A stretch of DNA of 64,000 nt from Pseudocitrobacter sp913778145 (GTDB lineage: Bacteria; Pseudomonadota; Gammaproteobacteria; Enterobacterales; Enterobacteriaceae). The position numbers and the translations under genes are program-made. Where the stretch lies: assembly GCA_035726825.1 (NCBI GenBank), contig JALNTX010000018.1:33845-97844 (forward strand), read 5' to 3'. This document shows positions 1 through 8,361 of the stretch, in pieces. Below the pieces are notes generated by a model that saw nothing but the letters and a program-made list of their open reading frames with translations, made no database searches and was not told the origin of the DNA. Each line of letters opens with the position of its first letter. Position 1 is the first letter of the stretch.

Positions 1-1842
1 GTAGGTCAGCGTCAGTTTCTGCATCGCACGCGTCACGCCAACGTAGGCCAGACGGCGTTCTTCTTCCAGACGCCCGCCTTCTTCCAGCGACATCTGGCTC
101 GGGAACATGCCCTCTTCCATCCCGACGATAAACACCTGCGGGAACTCCAGCCCTTTCGCCGAGTGCAGCGTCATCAGCTGTACCGCGTCCTGCCAGGTAT
201 CCGCCTGCCCCTCGCCCGCTTCCAGCGCGGCATGAGACAGGAACGCCTGCAACGGCATTAAATCTTCGTCTTCTTCGTTGTACGCGAACTGGCGCGTCGC
301 CGTCACCAGTTCGTCTAAGTTTTCGATTCGCGTCTGGCCCTTCTCGCCCTTTTCCTGCTCGTACATCATGCGCAGACCAGAGTCTTTCACCACGCGGTCT
401 GTCTGCACGTGCAGCGGCATATCCGCCGTTTCCTGGGCCAGTGCGTCAATCAGTTCCATAAAGCGCTGTAACGCACTCGCCGCGCGTCCCGCCAGCGCTT
501 TTTCCTGCAAAAGCTCGCGGCACGACTGCCACAGCGTAAGCTGGCGATCGCGCGAAGTCTGGCGCACCACATCCAGCGTGCGGTCGCCGATGCCGCGCGT
601 CGGGGTGTTCACCACGCGCTCAAACGCCGCGTCGTCGTTGCGGTTGGCGATCAGACGCAGATACGAAAGCGCATCTTTGATTTCCTGACGCTCAAAGAAT
701 CGCATACCGCCGTAAATACGGTACGGCATACTCGCCTGCAACAACGCCTCTTCCAGCACGCGCGACTGGGCGTTGCTGCGATAGAGAATAGCACACTGGT
801 CCAGCGCGCCGCCGTTGTCCTGCCAGGTTTTGATACGGTTAACCACGAAACGCGCTTCGTCGAGTTCGTTGAAGGCGCAGTAGAGCGAAATCGGCTCGCC
901 GTCCGCACCGTCGGTCCACAATTTCTTACCAAGACGCCCGTTGTTGTTCTCAATCAGGGCGTTCGCCGCGCTCAGAATATTGCTGGTAGAACGGTAGTTC
1001 TGTTCCAGACGGATAGTTTCAGCACCGGGGAAATCATTGAGGAAGCGCTGGATGTTTTCCACCTGTGCGCCGCGCCAGCCGTAGATTGACTGGTCATCAT
1101 CGCCGACGATCATCACTTTGCCAGTATCGCCCGCCAGCAGACGGATCCACGCGTACTGAATGTTGTTGGTATCCTGGAATTCGTCCACCAGGATATTCGT
1201 GAAGCGCTCGCGATAATGCTGAAGAATGTGCGGCTTGTTCAGCCACAGTTCATGCGCGCGCAGCAGCAGCTCGGCGAAATCCACCAGCCCCGCGCGGTCG
1301 CACGCTTCCTGATAGGCCTGATAAACCTTCTGCCAGGTTTGCTCTACCGGGTTGCCGTAGCTTTGAATGTGGTGCGGACGCAGCCCTTCGTCCTTCTGGC
1401 TGTTGATGTACCACATCGCCTGACGCGGCGGCCACTGCTTCTCGTCGAGGTTCATCGCTTTGATCAGGCGTTTGAGCAAGCGCAGTTGATCTTCGCTATC
1501 AAGAATTTGGAAATCCTGCGGCAGATTGGCGTCCAGATGGTGCGCGCGCAGTAAGCGGTGCGCCAGCCCGTGGAAGGTGCCGACCCACATGCCGCCCTGC
1601 GTGGTGCCCATCAGTTGCCCGATACGGTGACGCATCTCCGCCGCCGCTTTGTTGGTAAACGTCACCGCCATAATGGAGTACGGAGAACAGTTTTCCACGG
1701 TCATCAGCCAGGCGATACGGTGAACCAGCACGCGCGTCTTACCACTGCCCGCCCCAGCCAGCACCAGCATATTGGTGCGCGAGGCGGCGACGGCTTCGCG
1801 CTGTTTGTCATTAAGGCTGTCGAGCAGGTAAGAAACGTCCAT
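1..1842 (-). CDS. uvrD: DNA helicase II UvrD (partial, C-terminus outside the window)
   Basis: UvrD is the SF1A 3'-to-5' helicase that releases the incised oligonucleotide in nucleotide excision repair and the nicked strand in mismatch repair. The frame is open from an ATG at 1842 to the window edge, giving 614 codons. The E. coli protein has 720 residues, so about 106 C-terminal residues are missing. The start MDVSYLLDSLNDKQ matches the E. coli N-terminus. The Walker A sequence AGAGSGKT lies near residue 30 and the motif II sequence DEFQDTN near residue 218. A LexA-type box lies upstream at 1955-1970. The related helicase Rep (42499-44520) starts MRLNPGQQHA, so the two are not confused. Confidence 0.97.
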   Translation of the reverse strand, partial: MDVSYLLDSLNDKQREAVAASRTNMLVLAGAGSGKTRVLVHRIAWLMTVENCSPYSIMAVTFTNKAAAEMRHRIGQLMGTTQGGMWVGTFHGLAHRLLRAHHLDANLPQDFQILDSEDQLRLLKRLIKAMNLDEKQWPPRQAMWYINSQKDEGLRPHHIQSYGNPVEQTWQKVYQAYQEACDRAGLVDFAELLLRAHELWLNKPHILQHYRERFTNILVDEFQDTNNIQYAWIRLLAGDTGKVMIVGDDDQSIYGWRGAQVENIQRFLNDFPGAETIRLEQNYRSTSNILSAANALIENNNGRLGKKLWTDGADGEPISLYCAFNELDEARFVVNRIKTWQDNGGALDQCAILYRSNAQSRVLEEALLQASMPYRIYGGMRFFERQEIKDALSYLRLIANRNDDAAFERVVNTPTRGIGDRTLDVVRQTSRDRQLTLWQSCRELLQEKALAGRAASALQRFMELIDALAQETADMPLHVQTDRVVKDSGLRMMYEQEKGEKGQTRIENLDELVTATRQFAYNEEDEDLMPLQAFLSHAALEAGEGQADTWQDAVQLMTLHSAKGLEFPQVFIVGMEEGMFPSQMSLEEGGRLEEERRLAYVGVTRAMQKLTLTY

Positions 1843-1881
1843 TGATGGCACCGCCGCGTTAAGAATAGATAAACTGCGAAA

Positions 1882-1948
1882 TGCCCGGTGGCGCTTCGCT
1901 TACCGGGCCTACGTTACCGTAGAGCGGATAAGCGTAGCGCCATCCGCC
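1882..1948. repeat. REP/BIME pair in the uvrD leader
   Basis: Two inverted REP-like units can be read. One is at 1882-1913 (TGCCCGGTGGCGCTTCGC, then TTACCGGGCCTACG). The other is at 1919-1948 and ends GTAGCGCCATCCGCC, close to the E. coli REP consensus. The pair lies between the LexA-type box and the uvrD start codon, so a transcript from the SOS promoter would carry it in its 5' leader. Confidence 0.85.
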
Positions 1949-1954
1949 AAAACC

Positions 1955-1970
1955 CTGGAATTTTATACAG
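1955..1970 (-). promoter_or_regulatory. LexA (SOS) box of uvrD
   Basis: On the minus strand the sequence is CTGTATAAAATTCCAG, a CTG-N10-CAG match to the LexA operator. It contains a TATAAA that can serve as the -10 of a uvrD promoter. It sits just after the yigB stop codon and 113 nt upstream of the uvrD ATG. E. coli uvrD is LexA-repressed from an equivalent site; binding here is inferred. Confidence 0.8.
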
Positions 1971-1982
1971 AACTATTGAGGA

Positions 1983-2699
1983 TTATATCAGCGAGGTCAG
2001 CGATGCCAACCGGGAAATTTCGATATGCGGCAGTAAACGGCTATCAGCCACCTGCATCAGGGTGGCATCCTGTGGTTTGATCCAGCATGCCTGCAAGCCG
2101 CTGCGAATCGCGCCCGCAACGTCCGTCGTCAGGTCATCGCCCACGTGCAGAATCGCGCTAAGCGGCACATCCAGCTTTTCAGCGGCCAGGTGATACATAT
2201 CGGCAAACGGCTTCGAGCGGCCATCCGGCCCGGCGCGCAGCACAAACTTAAAATAGTCGCTCAGGCCGAACAGCTCCGGCTGGGCATTACCATTGGTGAT
2301 CGCCACCAGCGGCCATTTTTCCGCAAGCTTTGCCAGCGTATCGTGCGTTTCCTGCGGAACATCAATTCGGCTGCGCCATTGCGCGAAATTAGCCATTGCC
2401 GCATTAGCGCCAATCGCCGCTTCCTGCGCGGTTAAGCCTGCGTTGAGCATGCCCAGTTCCAGCGCGCGGCGACGCCATTCGGTGACATCGTGATAAATTT
2501 CCGGCTCGGCTTTACGCAGCGCGTCGCGCAGTTGCTGTAAATCGCGGTTTTCAAAATTGCACAGCGCCGGATGATAGCTGCGCACAAACGCCAGCGATTC
2601 CTGCTGGGTGCGATCAATCACCGGGTGGTTGTCGTAAAGGGTGTCATCCAGGTCAAACGTCAGTGCGGCGATGTGGCCCAGTGGTCGGTAAAAACGCAT
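1983..2699 (-). CDS. yigB: HAD-family phosphatase YigB (FMN / 5-amino-6-ribitylaminouracil phosphate phosphatase)
   Basis: A 238-residue HAD-superfamily hydrolase. E. coli YigB is one of the phosphatases that can dephosphorylate 5-amino-6-(5-phospho-D-ribitylamino)uracil in riboflavin synthesis, and it also hydrolyses FMN. Motif I is FDLDDTLYDN, with Asp16 as nucleophile and Asp18 as acid/base. VAITNGN is the motif II region, and VGDDLTTDVAGA is the C-terminal Mg-binding motif IV. The start ATG overlaps the xerC stop by one base (TAATG), so the two are translationally coupled in the dapF-yigA-xerC-yigB operon, with uvrD next. Confidence 0.94.
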   Translation of the reverse strand: MRFYRPLGHIAALTFDLDDTLYDNHPVIDRTQQESLAFVRSYHPALCNFENRDLQQLRDALRKAEPEIYHDVTEWRRRALELGMLNAGLTAQEAAIGANAAMANFAQWRSRIDVPQETHDTLAKLAEKWPLVAITNGNAQPELFGLSDYFKFVLRAGPDGRSKPFADMYHLAAEKLDVPLSAILHVGDDLTTDVAGAIRSGLQACWIKPQDATLMQVADSRLLPHIEISRLASLTSLI

Positions 2700-3601
2700 T
2701 ATTTCCCCCGTTTAGCGCGTGGATGCGCGGCATCGTACACCGAGGCGAGGTGTTGAAAATCAAGATGGGTATAGATTTGGGTAGTCGAGAGATTGGCGTG
2801 CCCCAACAGCTCCTGCACACCGCGCAGATCGCCGCTCGACTCCAGCATGTGGGTCGCAAAGGAGTGGCGCAGCTTGTGCGGATGCACGTGGCTGTTCAGC
2901 CCCTGCTTGATGCCCCACTCGGCAAACCGTTTTTGCACGTTACGCGCCGAGATACGTTTCCCCAGTTTGGAAAGAAACAGCGCATCGTCGTCAGAACCAA
3001 ACAGCCCGCGTAAATCGAGCCAGTGCTCAATCCACGCCACCGCGTTGCGGCCAATGGGCAGGCGGCGCTCTTTGCTGCCTTTGCCCATCACCCACACTTC
3101 CCCGGTGTCGAGGTCGAGATGTTTGATATCCAGGTTCACCAGTTCAGAAAGACGCAGTCCCGCGCCGTACATCACTTCCAGCATCGCGCGATCGCGTACC
3201 GCCAGCGGATCGTTAATATCGATATCCAGCAAGCGATTCACATCATCAACATCGATATTTTTCGGCAGATGGCGCGGGGCTTTTGGCGCGGAGATCCCTT
3301 TTGCCGGATTTGCGGGCAGCTCGCCCTGGCTCACCATCCAGTCAAAAAAGCTGCGCAACGCCGACAGGCGTAACGCCAGGCTAGCCGCCCCCAGCCCTTT
3401 TCGGCGACTGCGGGTAGCAAAGCTGCGCACCATAGCAGCATCACATTGTTGCCAGCGCTTCAGGCCCATCTGCTGGGCCAGTTCAATGATGGCATCAAGC
3501 TGACGCTGATAATTGAGAAGCGTAATCGGGCTGAGCTGGCGCTCGACGCCGAGATAACGCAGAAAACGCGTCACTGCCGCAGAGAGAAGTTCGTCATTCA
3601 T
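2699..3601 (-). CDS. xerC: Site-specific tyrosine recombinase XerC
   Basis: XerC acts with XerD and FtsK at dif to resolve chromosome dimers, and at cer/psi-type sites on plasmids. The protein has 300 residues (298 in E. coli). The N-terminal SAM-like DNA-binding domain covers about residues 1-100. The catalytic domain carries the tyrosine-recombinase set: Arg in GAGLRLSEL, Lys in MGKGSKERR, His and Arg in HPHKLRHSFATH, His in LLGHANLS, and the nucleophile Tyr in TTQIYTHLD (about residue 277). The start overlaps the stop of yigA by four bases. Confidence 0.97.
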   Translation of the reverse strand: MNDELLSAAVTRFLRYLGVERQLSPITLLNYQRQLDAIIELAQQMGLKRWQQCDAAMVRSFATRSRRKGLGAASLALRLSALRSFFDWMVSQGELPANPAKGISAPKAPRHLPKNIDVDDVNRLLDIDINDPLAVRDRAMLEVMYGAGLRLSELVNLDIKHLDLDTGEVWVMGKGSKERRLPIGRNAVAWIEHWLDLRGLFGSDDDALFLSKLGKRISARNVQKRFAEWGIKQGLNSHVHPHKLRHSFATHMLESSGDLRGVQELLGHANLSTTQIYTHLDFQHLASVYDAAHPRAKRGK

Positions 3602-4305
3602 GCGCGCTCAATCCAGCGCTCCAGCAGACCAGGCAGCATCAGCGCCACTTCCTGCAACAGTTGCGTACCCTGCCCGGCTTCATAGTGATGTGCATCGCGG
3701 CTGGTAAACAGAATCACGCCCAGATCGCCGTCGCTGCCCATCATCGACATCGCGACCGACCCAACGGCTTTCGCTTCCGGCAGCACCACCAGCAGTTCAG
3801 GGCCGTTCAACGTGCCGAGATAGTGGCGTTCCTGACCGAGACGCTGAATACGCAGCGGTTCAAACGCCTGCCGCGACAGCACCAGTTGGGTGTATTTCGA
3901 CGGCGCGCCCAAACGCCAGCGATCGGCAAAGAGACGAATCGACGCGCCCGCCAGGCCCAAATCGCGCGCCCAGCGGTGAAAGCGCAGCAGCAAATCGTCA
4001 AGACTTTCCGCGCTGGCCAGGCGATTTTGCAGATGCAGCAAACGGTAGAACAGCCCTTCGTTGGCCGTCGCCTGCTCCATCAGTAGCGCCATGTTCTCTT
4101 CAAGCGTATGAATATGATTACGCGCGCGCGCCATGTGCCACTCCACCAGCGACACGGTACCGCGCACCGGGTGCGGAACACGCATCTGTTCCACGACCGC
4201 GGCGTTACGTATAAAGAATTCAGGATGTTGCAACAGATAATCCACGACAGCGCGATCGTCGAGCGCGCTTAATGCTTCCTGCTGTTCTTCCCCGACGTGT
4301 TTCAT
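3598..4305 (-). CDS. yigA: DUF484 family protein YigA
   Basis: A 235-residue member of the DUF484 family, which has a GAF-like fold and no established biochemical role. No catalytic motif is evident. The frame overlaps dapF upstream and xerC downstream by four bases each, so it is an integral part of the dapF-yigA-xerC-yigB operon. Conservation of this order across gammaproteobacteria suggests co-expression rather than a defined function. Family membership is from recognition of the E. coli homologue. Confidence 0.9.
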   Translation of the reverse strand: MKHVGEEQQEALSALDDRAVVDYLLQHPEFFIRNAAVVEQMRVPHPVRGTVSLVEWHMARARNHIHTLEENMALLMEQATANEGLFYRLLHLQNRLASAESLDDLLLRFHRWARDLGLAGASIRLFADRWRLGAPSKYTQLVLSRQAFEPLRIQRLGQERHYLGTLNGPELLVVLPEAKAVGSVAMSMMGSDGDLGVILFTSRDAHHYEAGQGTQLLQEVALMLPGLLERWIERA

Positions 4306-5126
4306 AAGTGAATAAATCCGTCATAGACGTGTGCCGCCGGGCCAGTCATATACAACGGTTGACCCGGGCCTCTCCAGGCGATATCCAGACGTCCGCCCGG
4401 TAACTCCACGCGAACCTCTTCGTCCAGTAGCCCCTGCTGGATACCCACAGCCACCGCCGCACAAGCGCCGCTGCCGCAAGCCTGCGTCTCACCCGCGCCG
4501 CGCTCATAGACGCGCAAACGGATGTGATCGCGTTTAACCACCTGCATAAAACCGATGTTGGCGCGTTCCGGAAAGCGATCGTGGCTTTCCATCACCGGCC
4601 CAAACGACTCAACCGCCGCCGTTTCAACATCATCAACCTGAATCACGCAGTGCGGGTTACCCATCGAGACCACGCCGCACAATACTGTCTGCTCGGCCGC
4701 TCGCATGATATAGGTCTTTTCCGCTTTGTTGGCGCGGAACGGCACCTGCGAAGGTTCGAAGTTCGGCTCGCCCATATTCACGCGAACCAGGTCGTCGTCC
4801 GTCACACTTAATACCATACGCCCGTTGGCGGTGCTGACGCGAATATCACGTTTATTGGTCAGGCCTTTCAGACGTACGAAGCGCGCAAAGCAGCGCGCCC
4901 CGTTGCCACACTGCGACACTTCGCTGCCGTCGGCATTGAAGATGCGATAGTGGAAATCAAGATCGGGATCGTAGGGCGGCTCAACGACCAGCAATTGGTC
5001 AAAGCCGACGCCCAGATGCCTGTCCGCCAGACGACGAATCAATTCCGGCGAGAAAAACACATTCTGCGTCACCGCGTCGACGACCATAAAATCGTTGCCA
5101 AGGCCATGCATTTTAGAGAACTGCAT
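4302..5126 (-). CDS. dapF: Diaminopimelate epimerase DapF
   Basis: DapF converts LL-diaminopimelate to the meso form used in peptidoglycan and as lysine precursor. It is cofactor-independent and uses two cysteines as acid and base. Cys73 lies in SQCGNGARCF and the partner Cys (about 217) in ETQACGSGACAAVAVG. The 274-residue length equals E. coli DapF. The gene lies 35 bp downstream of lptM in the same orientation and overlaps yigA by four bases. Confidence 0.98.
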   Translation of the reverse strand: MQFSKMHGLGNDFMVVDAVTQNVFFSPELIRRLADRHLGVGFDQLLVVEPPYDPDLDFHYRIFNADGSEVSQCGNGARCFARFVRLKGLTNKRDIRVSTANGRMVLSVTDDDLVRVNMGEPNFEPSQVPFRANKAEKTYIMRAAEQTVLCGVVSMGNPHCVIQVDDVETAAVESFGPVMESHDRFPERANIGFMQVVKRDHIRLRVYERGAGETQACGSGACAAVAVGIQQGLLDEEVRVELPGGRLDIAWRGPGQPLYMTGPAAHVYDGFIHL

Positions 5127-5161
5127 TATCTACTCCAGTTACGCGGAACAGAACGGTGATA

Positions 5162-5365
5162 TCAATAGTTGACCTGCGTCGGGCCGCCGTCGTCACCGCG
5201 ATCGTTACGATCCGGCGAATCCGTTTGGATCTGGCTATCCACGGGTTTAGTCGGCGTTGGCGCCGTTTTATCAGCCGGTGGGAAATAGAGCGGGCCTTTA
5301 AGGCCGCAACCGGTAAGGCTAAACAGCACAGCCAACACGGCCAGCGGTCGGAAAATGTTCTTCAT
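5162..5365 (-). CDS. lptM: LPS-assembly lipoprotein LptM (YifL)
   Basis: A 67-residue lipoprotein. The signal peptide MKNIFRPLAVLAVLFSLTG is followed by the lipobox LTGC with Cys20 as acylated residue; the mature part is short, proline-rich and acidic (GLKGPLYFPP and onwards). E. coli LptM helps the LptDE translocon mature. A longer frame is open from 5440, but only the ATG at 5365 gives a signal peptide at the N-terminus. It heads the dapF operon and is divergent from the inserted DKNYY genes; in E. coli its divergent neighbour is cyaY. Confidence 0.93.
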   Translation of the reverse strand: MKNIFRPLAVLAVLFSLTGCGLKGPLYFPPADKTAPTPTKPVDSQIQTDSPDRNDRGDDGGPTQVNY

Positions 5366-5551
5366 TCCAGGGTACCTGTAGTTCAAGACTTTCTGCTTTC
5401 TATCATCGCAGGAGAAGGCGTAAAAGCAAGCGTTTAGCATCTCTTTATGGAATCCGAAAAGCAGCGGATTGTCATGATTGTAACGTATTCAGGTTGGGGA
5501 ATAGGGTTTACTAGGGGTTTTGTGGGTCATGTATCTCGCCAGGATGGCTTT

Positions 5552-6994
5552 ATGCGATATCGCAATGTGGTTTGTTTGTTGTCTTGTTCGTTGTTTTTAT
5601 CGTCGGCATGGGGATGTCGGCTTCCATCTGTGGACCCCAATGAGTATCAGCAACAGGGAAAAGGCGTGGTGTACCTGCGCCCTAATCAAAACACCAATCT
5701 TTCGCTACCGGACGTGAATTACAAGCGCCTGCGTCGGTTGGCGAATTTGTTAATTGACCCAGCGACACTGGAAGATTGGGAGAAAATACCGCCGTTAACC
5801 GATCTGTCTACTGATTATTATGTGAGGGGCGCAAATGCCTGGTATCCCCATTACTCCTGGCATAGCGATGGTCGCTATATTATTTACGCTGGCAAGATAG
5901 TGCAAAATCCTGCGGGTACACCGCCGGTTGATGTCGCGTCATTCAAGGCCTGGGGCGATTTTGCCGCTGATAAAAATAGCCTCTATTTCAGAGGCGAACG
6001 CACGGATGACAACGGTGGTGACAAGCCTTTAGATAGCAAAACACTGCATCAGATGAATTTACCGCCGCCATGGGAACCTGACGTCCTCGGGCTGATATTG
6101 CGTGATGCTAACTTCCTGTATATCAACGGGCATCGTATTGCTGAGACCAATAGTTTCCGCGTGCTGGCGCAAAAGTCCTGGGATGAGCGCGGAAAATTTT
6201 CCATGAAGTTTAGCTGCATTCGCAAACCCTTCGGCCCCTGGGATACGCTGGCCCGTACACAGACGAAGATTATGCTCAACGGCGAACAACTGGATGCCGA
6301 CCCGGATACCTTCACCGTTGTGCGCTGGATACCGGAAGCATTAATAAGCTGGCGAGATAAAAACGGCTTTCACCGAAAGGTACTGGATCAACATGCCCTG
6401 GACAGCAATGAGGAATATAGCTGCAGTGGTTTCAATGTAAAGGAACACCGCGTCACCTGGCGTAGTAGCTTCCCGGGTGAGGCATCAGAATGCCAACAAG
6501 AAGAGATTCCCGGCCTCGATCCTGAACAGTTTCACCCAATCAGCGATGCTGTCGCGCAGTATCAGGACAAGCTGTACGTCATCGAAACAACGCCATTCGA
6601 CGAGCTCAAGCTGAATATTGTTACGCTTGATGACCCGAAACTGATTATTAATAAACGCTTCAACGCCGGGAAGCGTCACGGTTACTTGCTCACAAGAAAG
6701 GGAGACGAGTTTGGGGATTCTGTTTTACAGGTGTTTGAATCCGCCGGGCCGCTCATTTTATTTGATAACCACATCCCCAGCGAACGGGAAGCGCATCAGG
6801 GTAGCAGCAACCCTTATATCCAAACATGGTTAGCCCGCGACGACAAATATGTTTATCGCTTCGATGGCATGCAGCTCTGGCGCTATCACACTGCAAATCC
6901 CCGAGCCGTGCGCGTCGTGAACGATCAACTCGATGGCAAAATTAACGGTGATGGCGAGTTTATACCCACTCCGCGCGATGGGGCTAAAAAATGA
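5552..6994 (+). CDS. Exported DKNYY-repeat protein 1 (probable lipoprotein)
   Basis: The function is unknown. The product has 480 residues from the ATG at 5552, preceded by AGGA seven bases upstream; the frame is open back to 5447, but the signal peptide favours 5552. Residues 1-21 are hydrophobic and end SAWG before Cys22, an atypical lipobox with Trp at -2. The body is built from repeats of the DKNYY type: DKNSLYFRGERT near 140, RDANFLYINGHRI near 185, LNGEQLDADPDTF near 242, AQYQDKLYVI near 335 and RDDKYVYRFDGMQLW near 429. No catalytic residues stand out. It overlaps the next gene by four bases. The gene lies in an insertion between lptM and cyaY and is visibly less GC-rich than its neighbours. 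Confidence 0.85.
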   Translation: MRYRNVVCLLSCSLFLSSAWGCRLPSVDPNEYQQQGKGVVYLRPNQNTNLSLPDVNYKRLRRLANLLIDPATLEDWEKIPPLTDLSTDYYVRGANAWYPHYSWHSDGRYIIYAGKIVQNPAGTPPVDVASFKAWGDFAADKNSLYFRGERTDDNGGDKPLDSKTLHQMNLPPPWEPDVLGLILRDANFLYINGHRIAETNSFRVLAQKSWDERGKFSMKFSCIRKPFGPWDTLARTQTKIMLNGEQLDADPDTFTVVRWIPEALISWRDKNGFHRKVLDQHALDSNEEYSCSGFNVKEHRVTWRSSFPGEASECQQEEIPGLDPEQFHPISDAVAQYQDKLYVIETTPFDELKLNIVTLDDPKLIINKRFNAGKRHGYLLTRKGDEFGDSVLQVFESAGPLILFDNHIPSEREAHQGSSNPYIQTWLARDDKYVYRFDGMQLWRYHTANPRAVRVVNDQLDGKINGDGEFIPTPRDGAKK

Positions 6995-8301
6995 AAGTGA
7001 TGAAAAAAAGTATCTCACTGGCGCTCATCCTGCTGGGGTACACGGTGGCAATACCTGCCGTCCAGGCTAAAGGGTACGAATACTACTCTGACCAGGGGGC
7101 CCTGGTTTACGGTTCAAACTTCGGGGGACAAAAGAAAATCATTGCCCGATTTACGGGAATTAACCGCCGCGATTTGTACCCTGTGGAAAATATCTCTGGC
7201 GAGCAGGAACGATATATTACCGACGATGAAGTCACCACAATTAAAGAGGACTACCACTGGATAACGGACGGTCACGTCATTCTCTGGCGAGGGAAAATCG
7301 TGAGTAATCCTCCCGGTACGCCAACGGTCGATATTGCTAGCTTTAAGGCTCTGGGCCGCTTCGCCGTCGATAAATACAGTCTCTATTTTGACGGCCAGCG
7401 CACCGAAAGCAATAGCGGCGCTTCGAAGGTGGACCTGGCAACACTAAAAGCTATCGAAGATAACAGCAGCACGCTGGTTGACCGGCATAACCTTTATTTA
7501 TTGGGACGCAGGCAGGCCAGTAGCGACGATTTCAGCGTACTGCAAAGTAAATTGTGGGGGGATATCGAGCGGTTCCGCCCACGCAATGAAGGGGCTACCT
7601 CCCGCGACCTGCTTATTCGTCATCGCCAGGATGTGTTTCTCAATGGTCAGCGCATTGCAGATGTTGATGCTGACACCTTTCACATCATTCGATGGATCCC
7701 CAATTCATTATTGGTCTACCGCGACAAACATGGTGAGCACCGTTACGCCTATGGCAACCCGGCAGGAAAAATGGCAACGACCGATGATGCGAATTCGTTT
7801 GAAATCGGTGAAAAAACCGTCCGCTGGCGCAGGCAACTCGCGCGGGATGACGTCTGGCACACGCAACTCTCGTGGGATGTCATATGGGGGGCCTGGCAGG
7901 ATATTCCCAATGTTGATCCGGAACAATTCCATCTGATCACTGACCGCATCGCGCAGTATCAGGATCGTCTGTATATCGTCAAACTGTCGCCAGTTGGCGA
8001 AGACCAGCTTAACGTTATCACTCTGGATACCCCTGATTTAGTGGTTGATCACGTCTTCAATGGTGGGAAAAAGCATATTTATATTATCAAGGACAGAACG
8101 TGGGTGCAGGATGTTCATGTGATTGCCACCCACGGTCCACTGACCATGGCTGAGAGTTTCGCCTGGGACGATCGCTATGTATATACCTGGCGTGGCCAGC
8201 GTCCTGCCAGAACTGAGTCGCCATGTCCGGAGCAAACCGTTGAGCAGGATGATGGCATTGTCATTAAGACCGAAGCATCAGAGTGCCACCGCACGCCGTA
8301 A
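6991..8301 (+). CDS. Exported DKNYY-repeat protein 2
   Basis: A 436-residue paralogue of the preceding protein, translationally coupled to it (ATGA overlap). It has a classical Sec signal peptide (MKVMKKSISLALILLG and onwards, cleavage predicted after AVQA at residue 26), so it is probably a soluble periplasmic protein rather than a lipoprotein. The repeat motifs are FAVDKYSLYFDGQRT (near 124), NGQRIADVDADTFHIIRW (218-235), DPEQFHLITDRIAQYQD (309-325) and DDRYVYTWRGQ (near 393). A second in-frame ATG at 7000 is an alternative start. Pairing of an apparent lipoprotein with a periplasmic paralogue suggests a complex, but this is inference. Confidence 0.85.
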   Translation: MKVMKKSISLALILLGYTVAIPAVQAKGYEYYSDQGALVYGSNFGGQKKIIARFTGINRRDLYPVENISGEQERYITDDEVTTIKEDYHWITDGHVILWRGKIVSNPPGTPTVDIASFKALGRFAVDKYSLYFDGQRTESNSGASKVDLATLKAIEDNSSTLVDRHNLYLLGRRQASSDDFSVLQSKLWGDIERFRPRNEGATSRDLLIRHRQDVFLNGQRIADVDADTFHIIRWIPNSLLVYRDKHGEHRYAYGNPAGKMATTDDANSFEIGEKTVRWRRQLARDDVWHTQLSWDVIWGAWQDIPNVDPEQFHLITDRIAQYQDRLYIVKLSPVGEDQLNVITLDTPDLVVDHVFNGGKKHIYIIKDRTWVQDVHVIATHGPLTMAESFAWDDRYVYTWRGQRPARTESPCPEQTVEQDDGIVIKTEASECHRTP

Positions 8302-8361
8302 AATGGGGCATTATTTTTTACGGGAAGTTTCATGATCAACACCTCGCGCCAGGATGGCTTT

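Noticed and set aside
5447..5551. Upstream extension of DKNYY gene 1 (35 codons)
   Set aside because: It would place a charged stretch before the signal peptide; the ATG at 5552 has a good Shine-Dalgarno conserved with gene 3.
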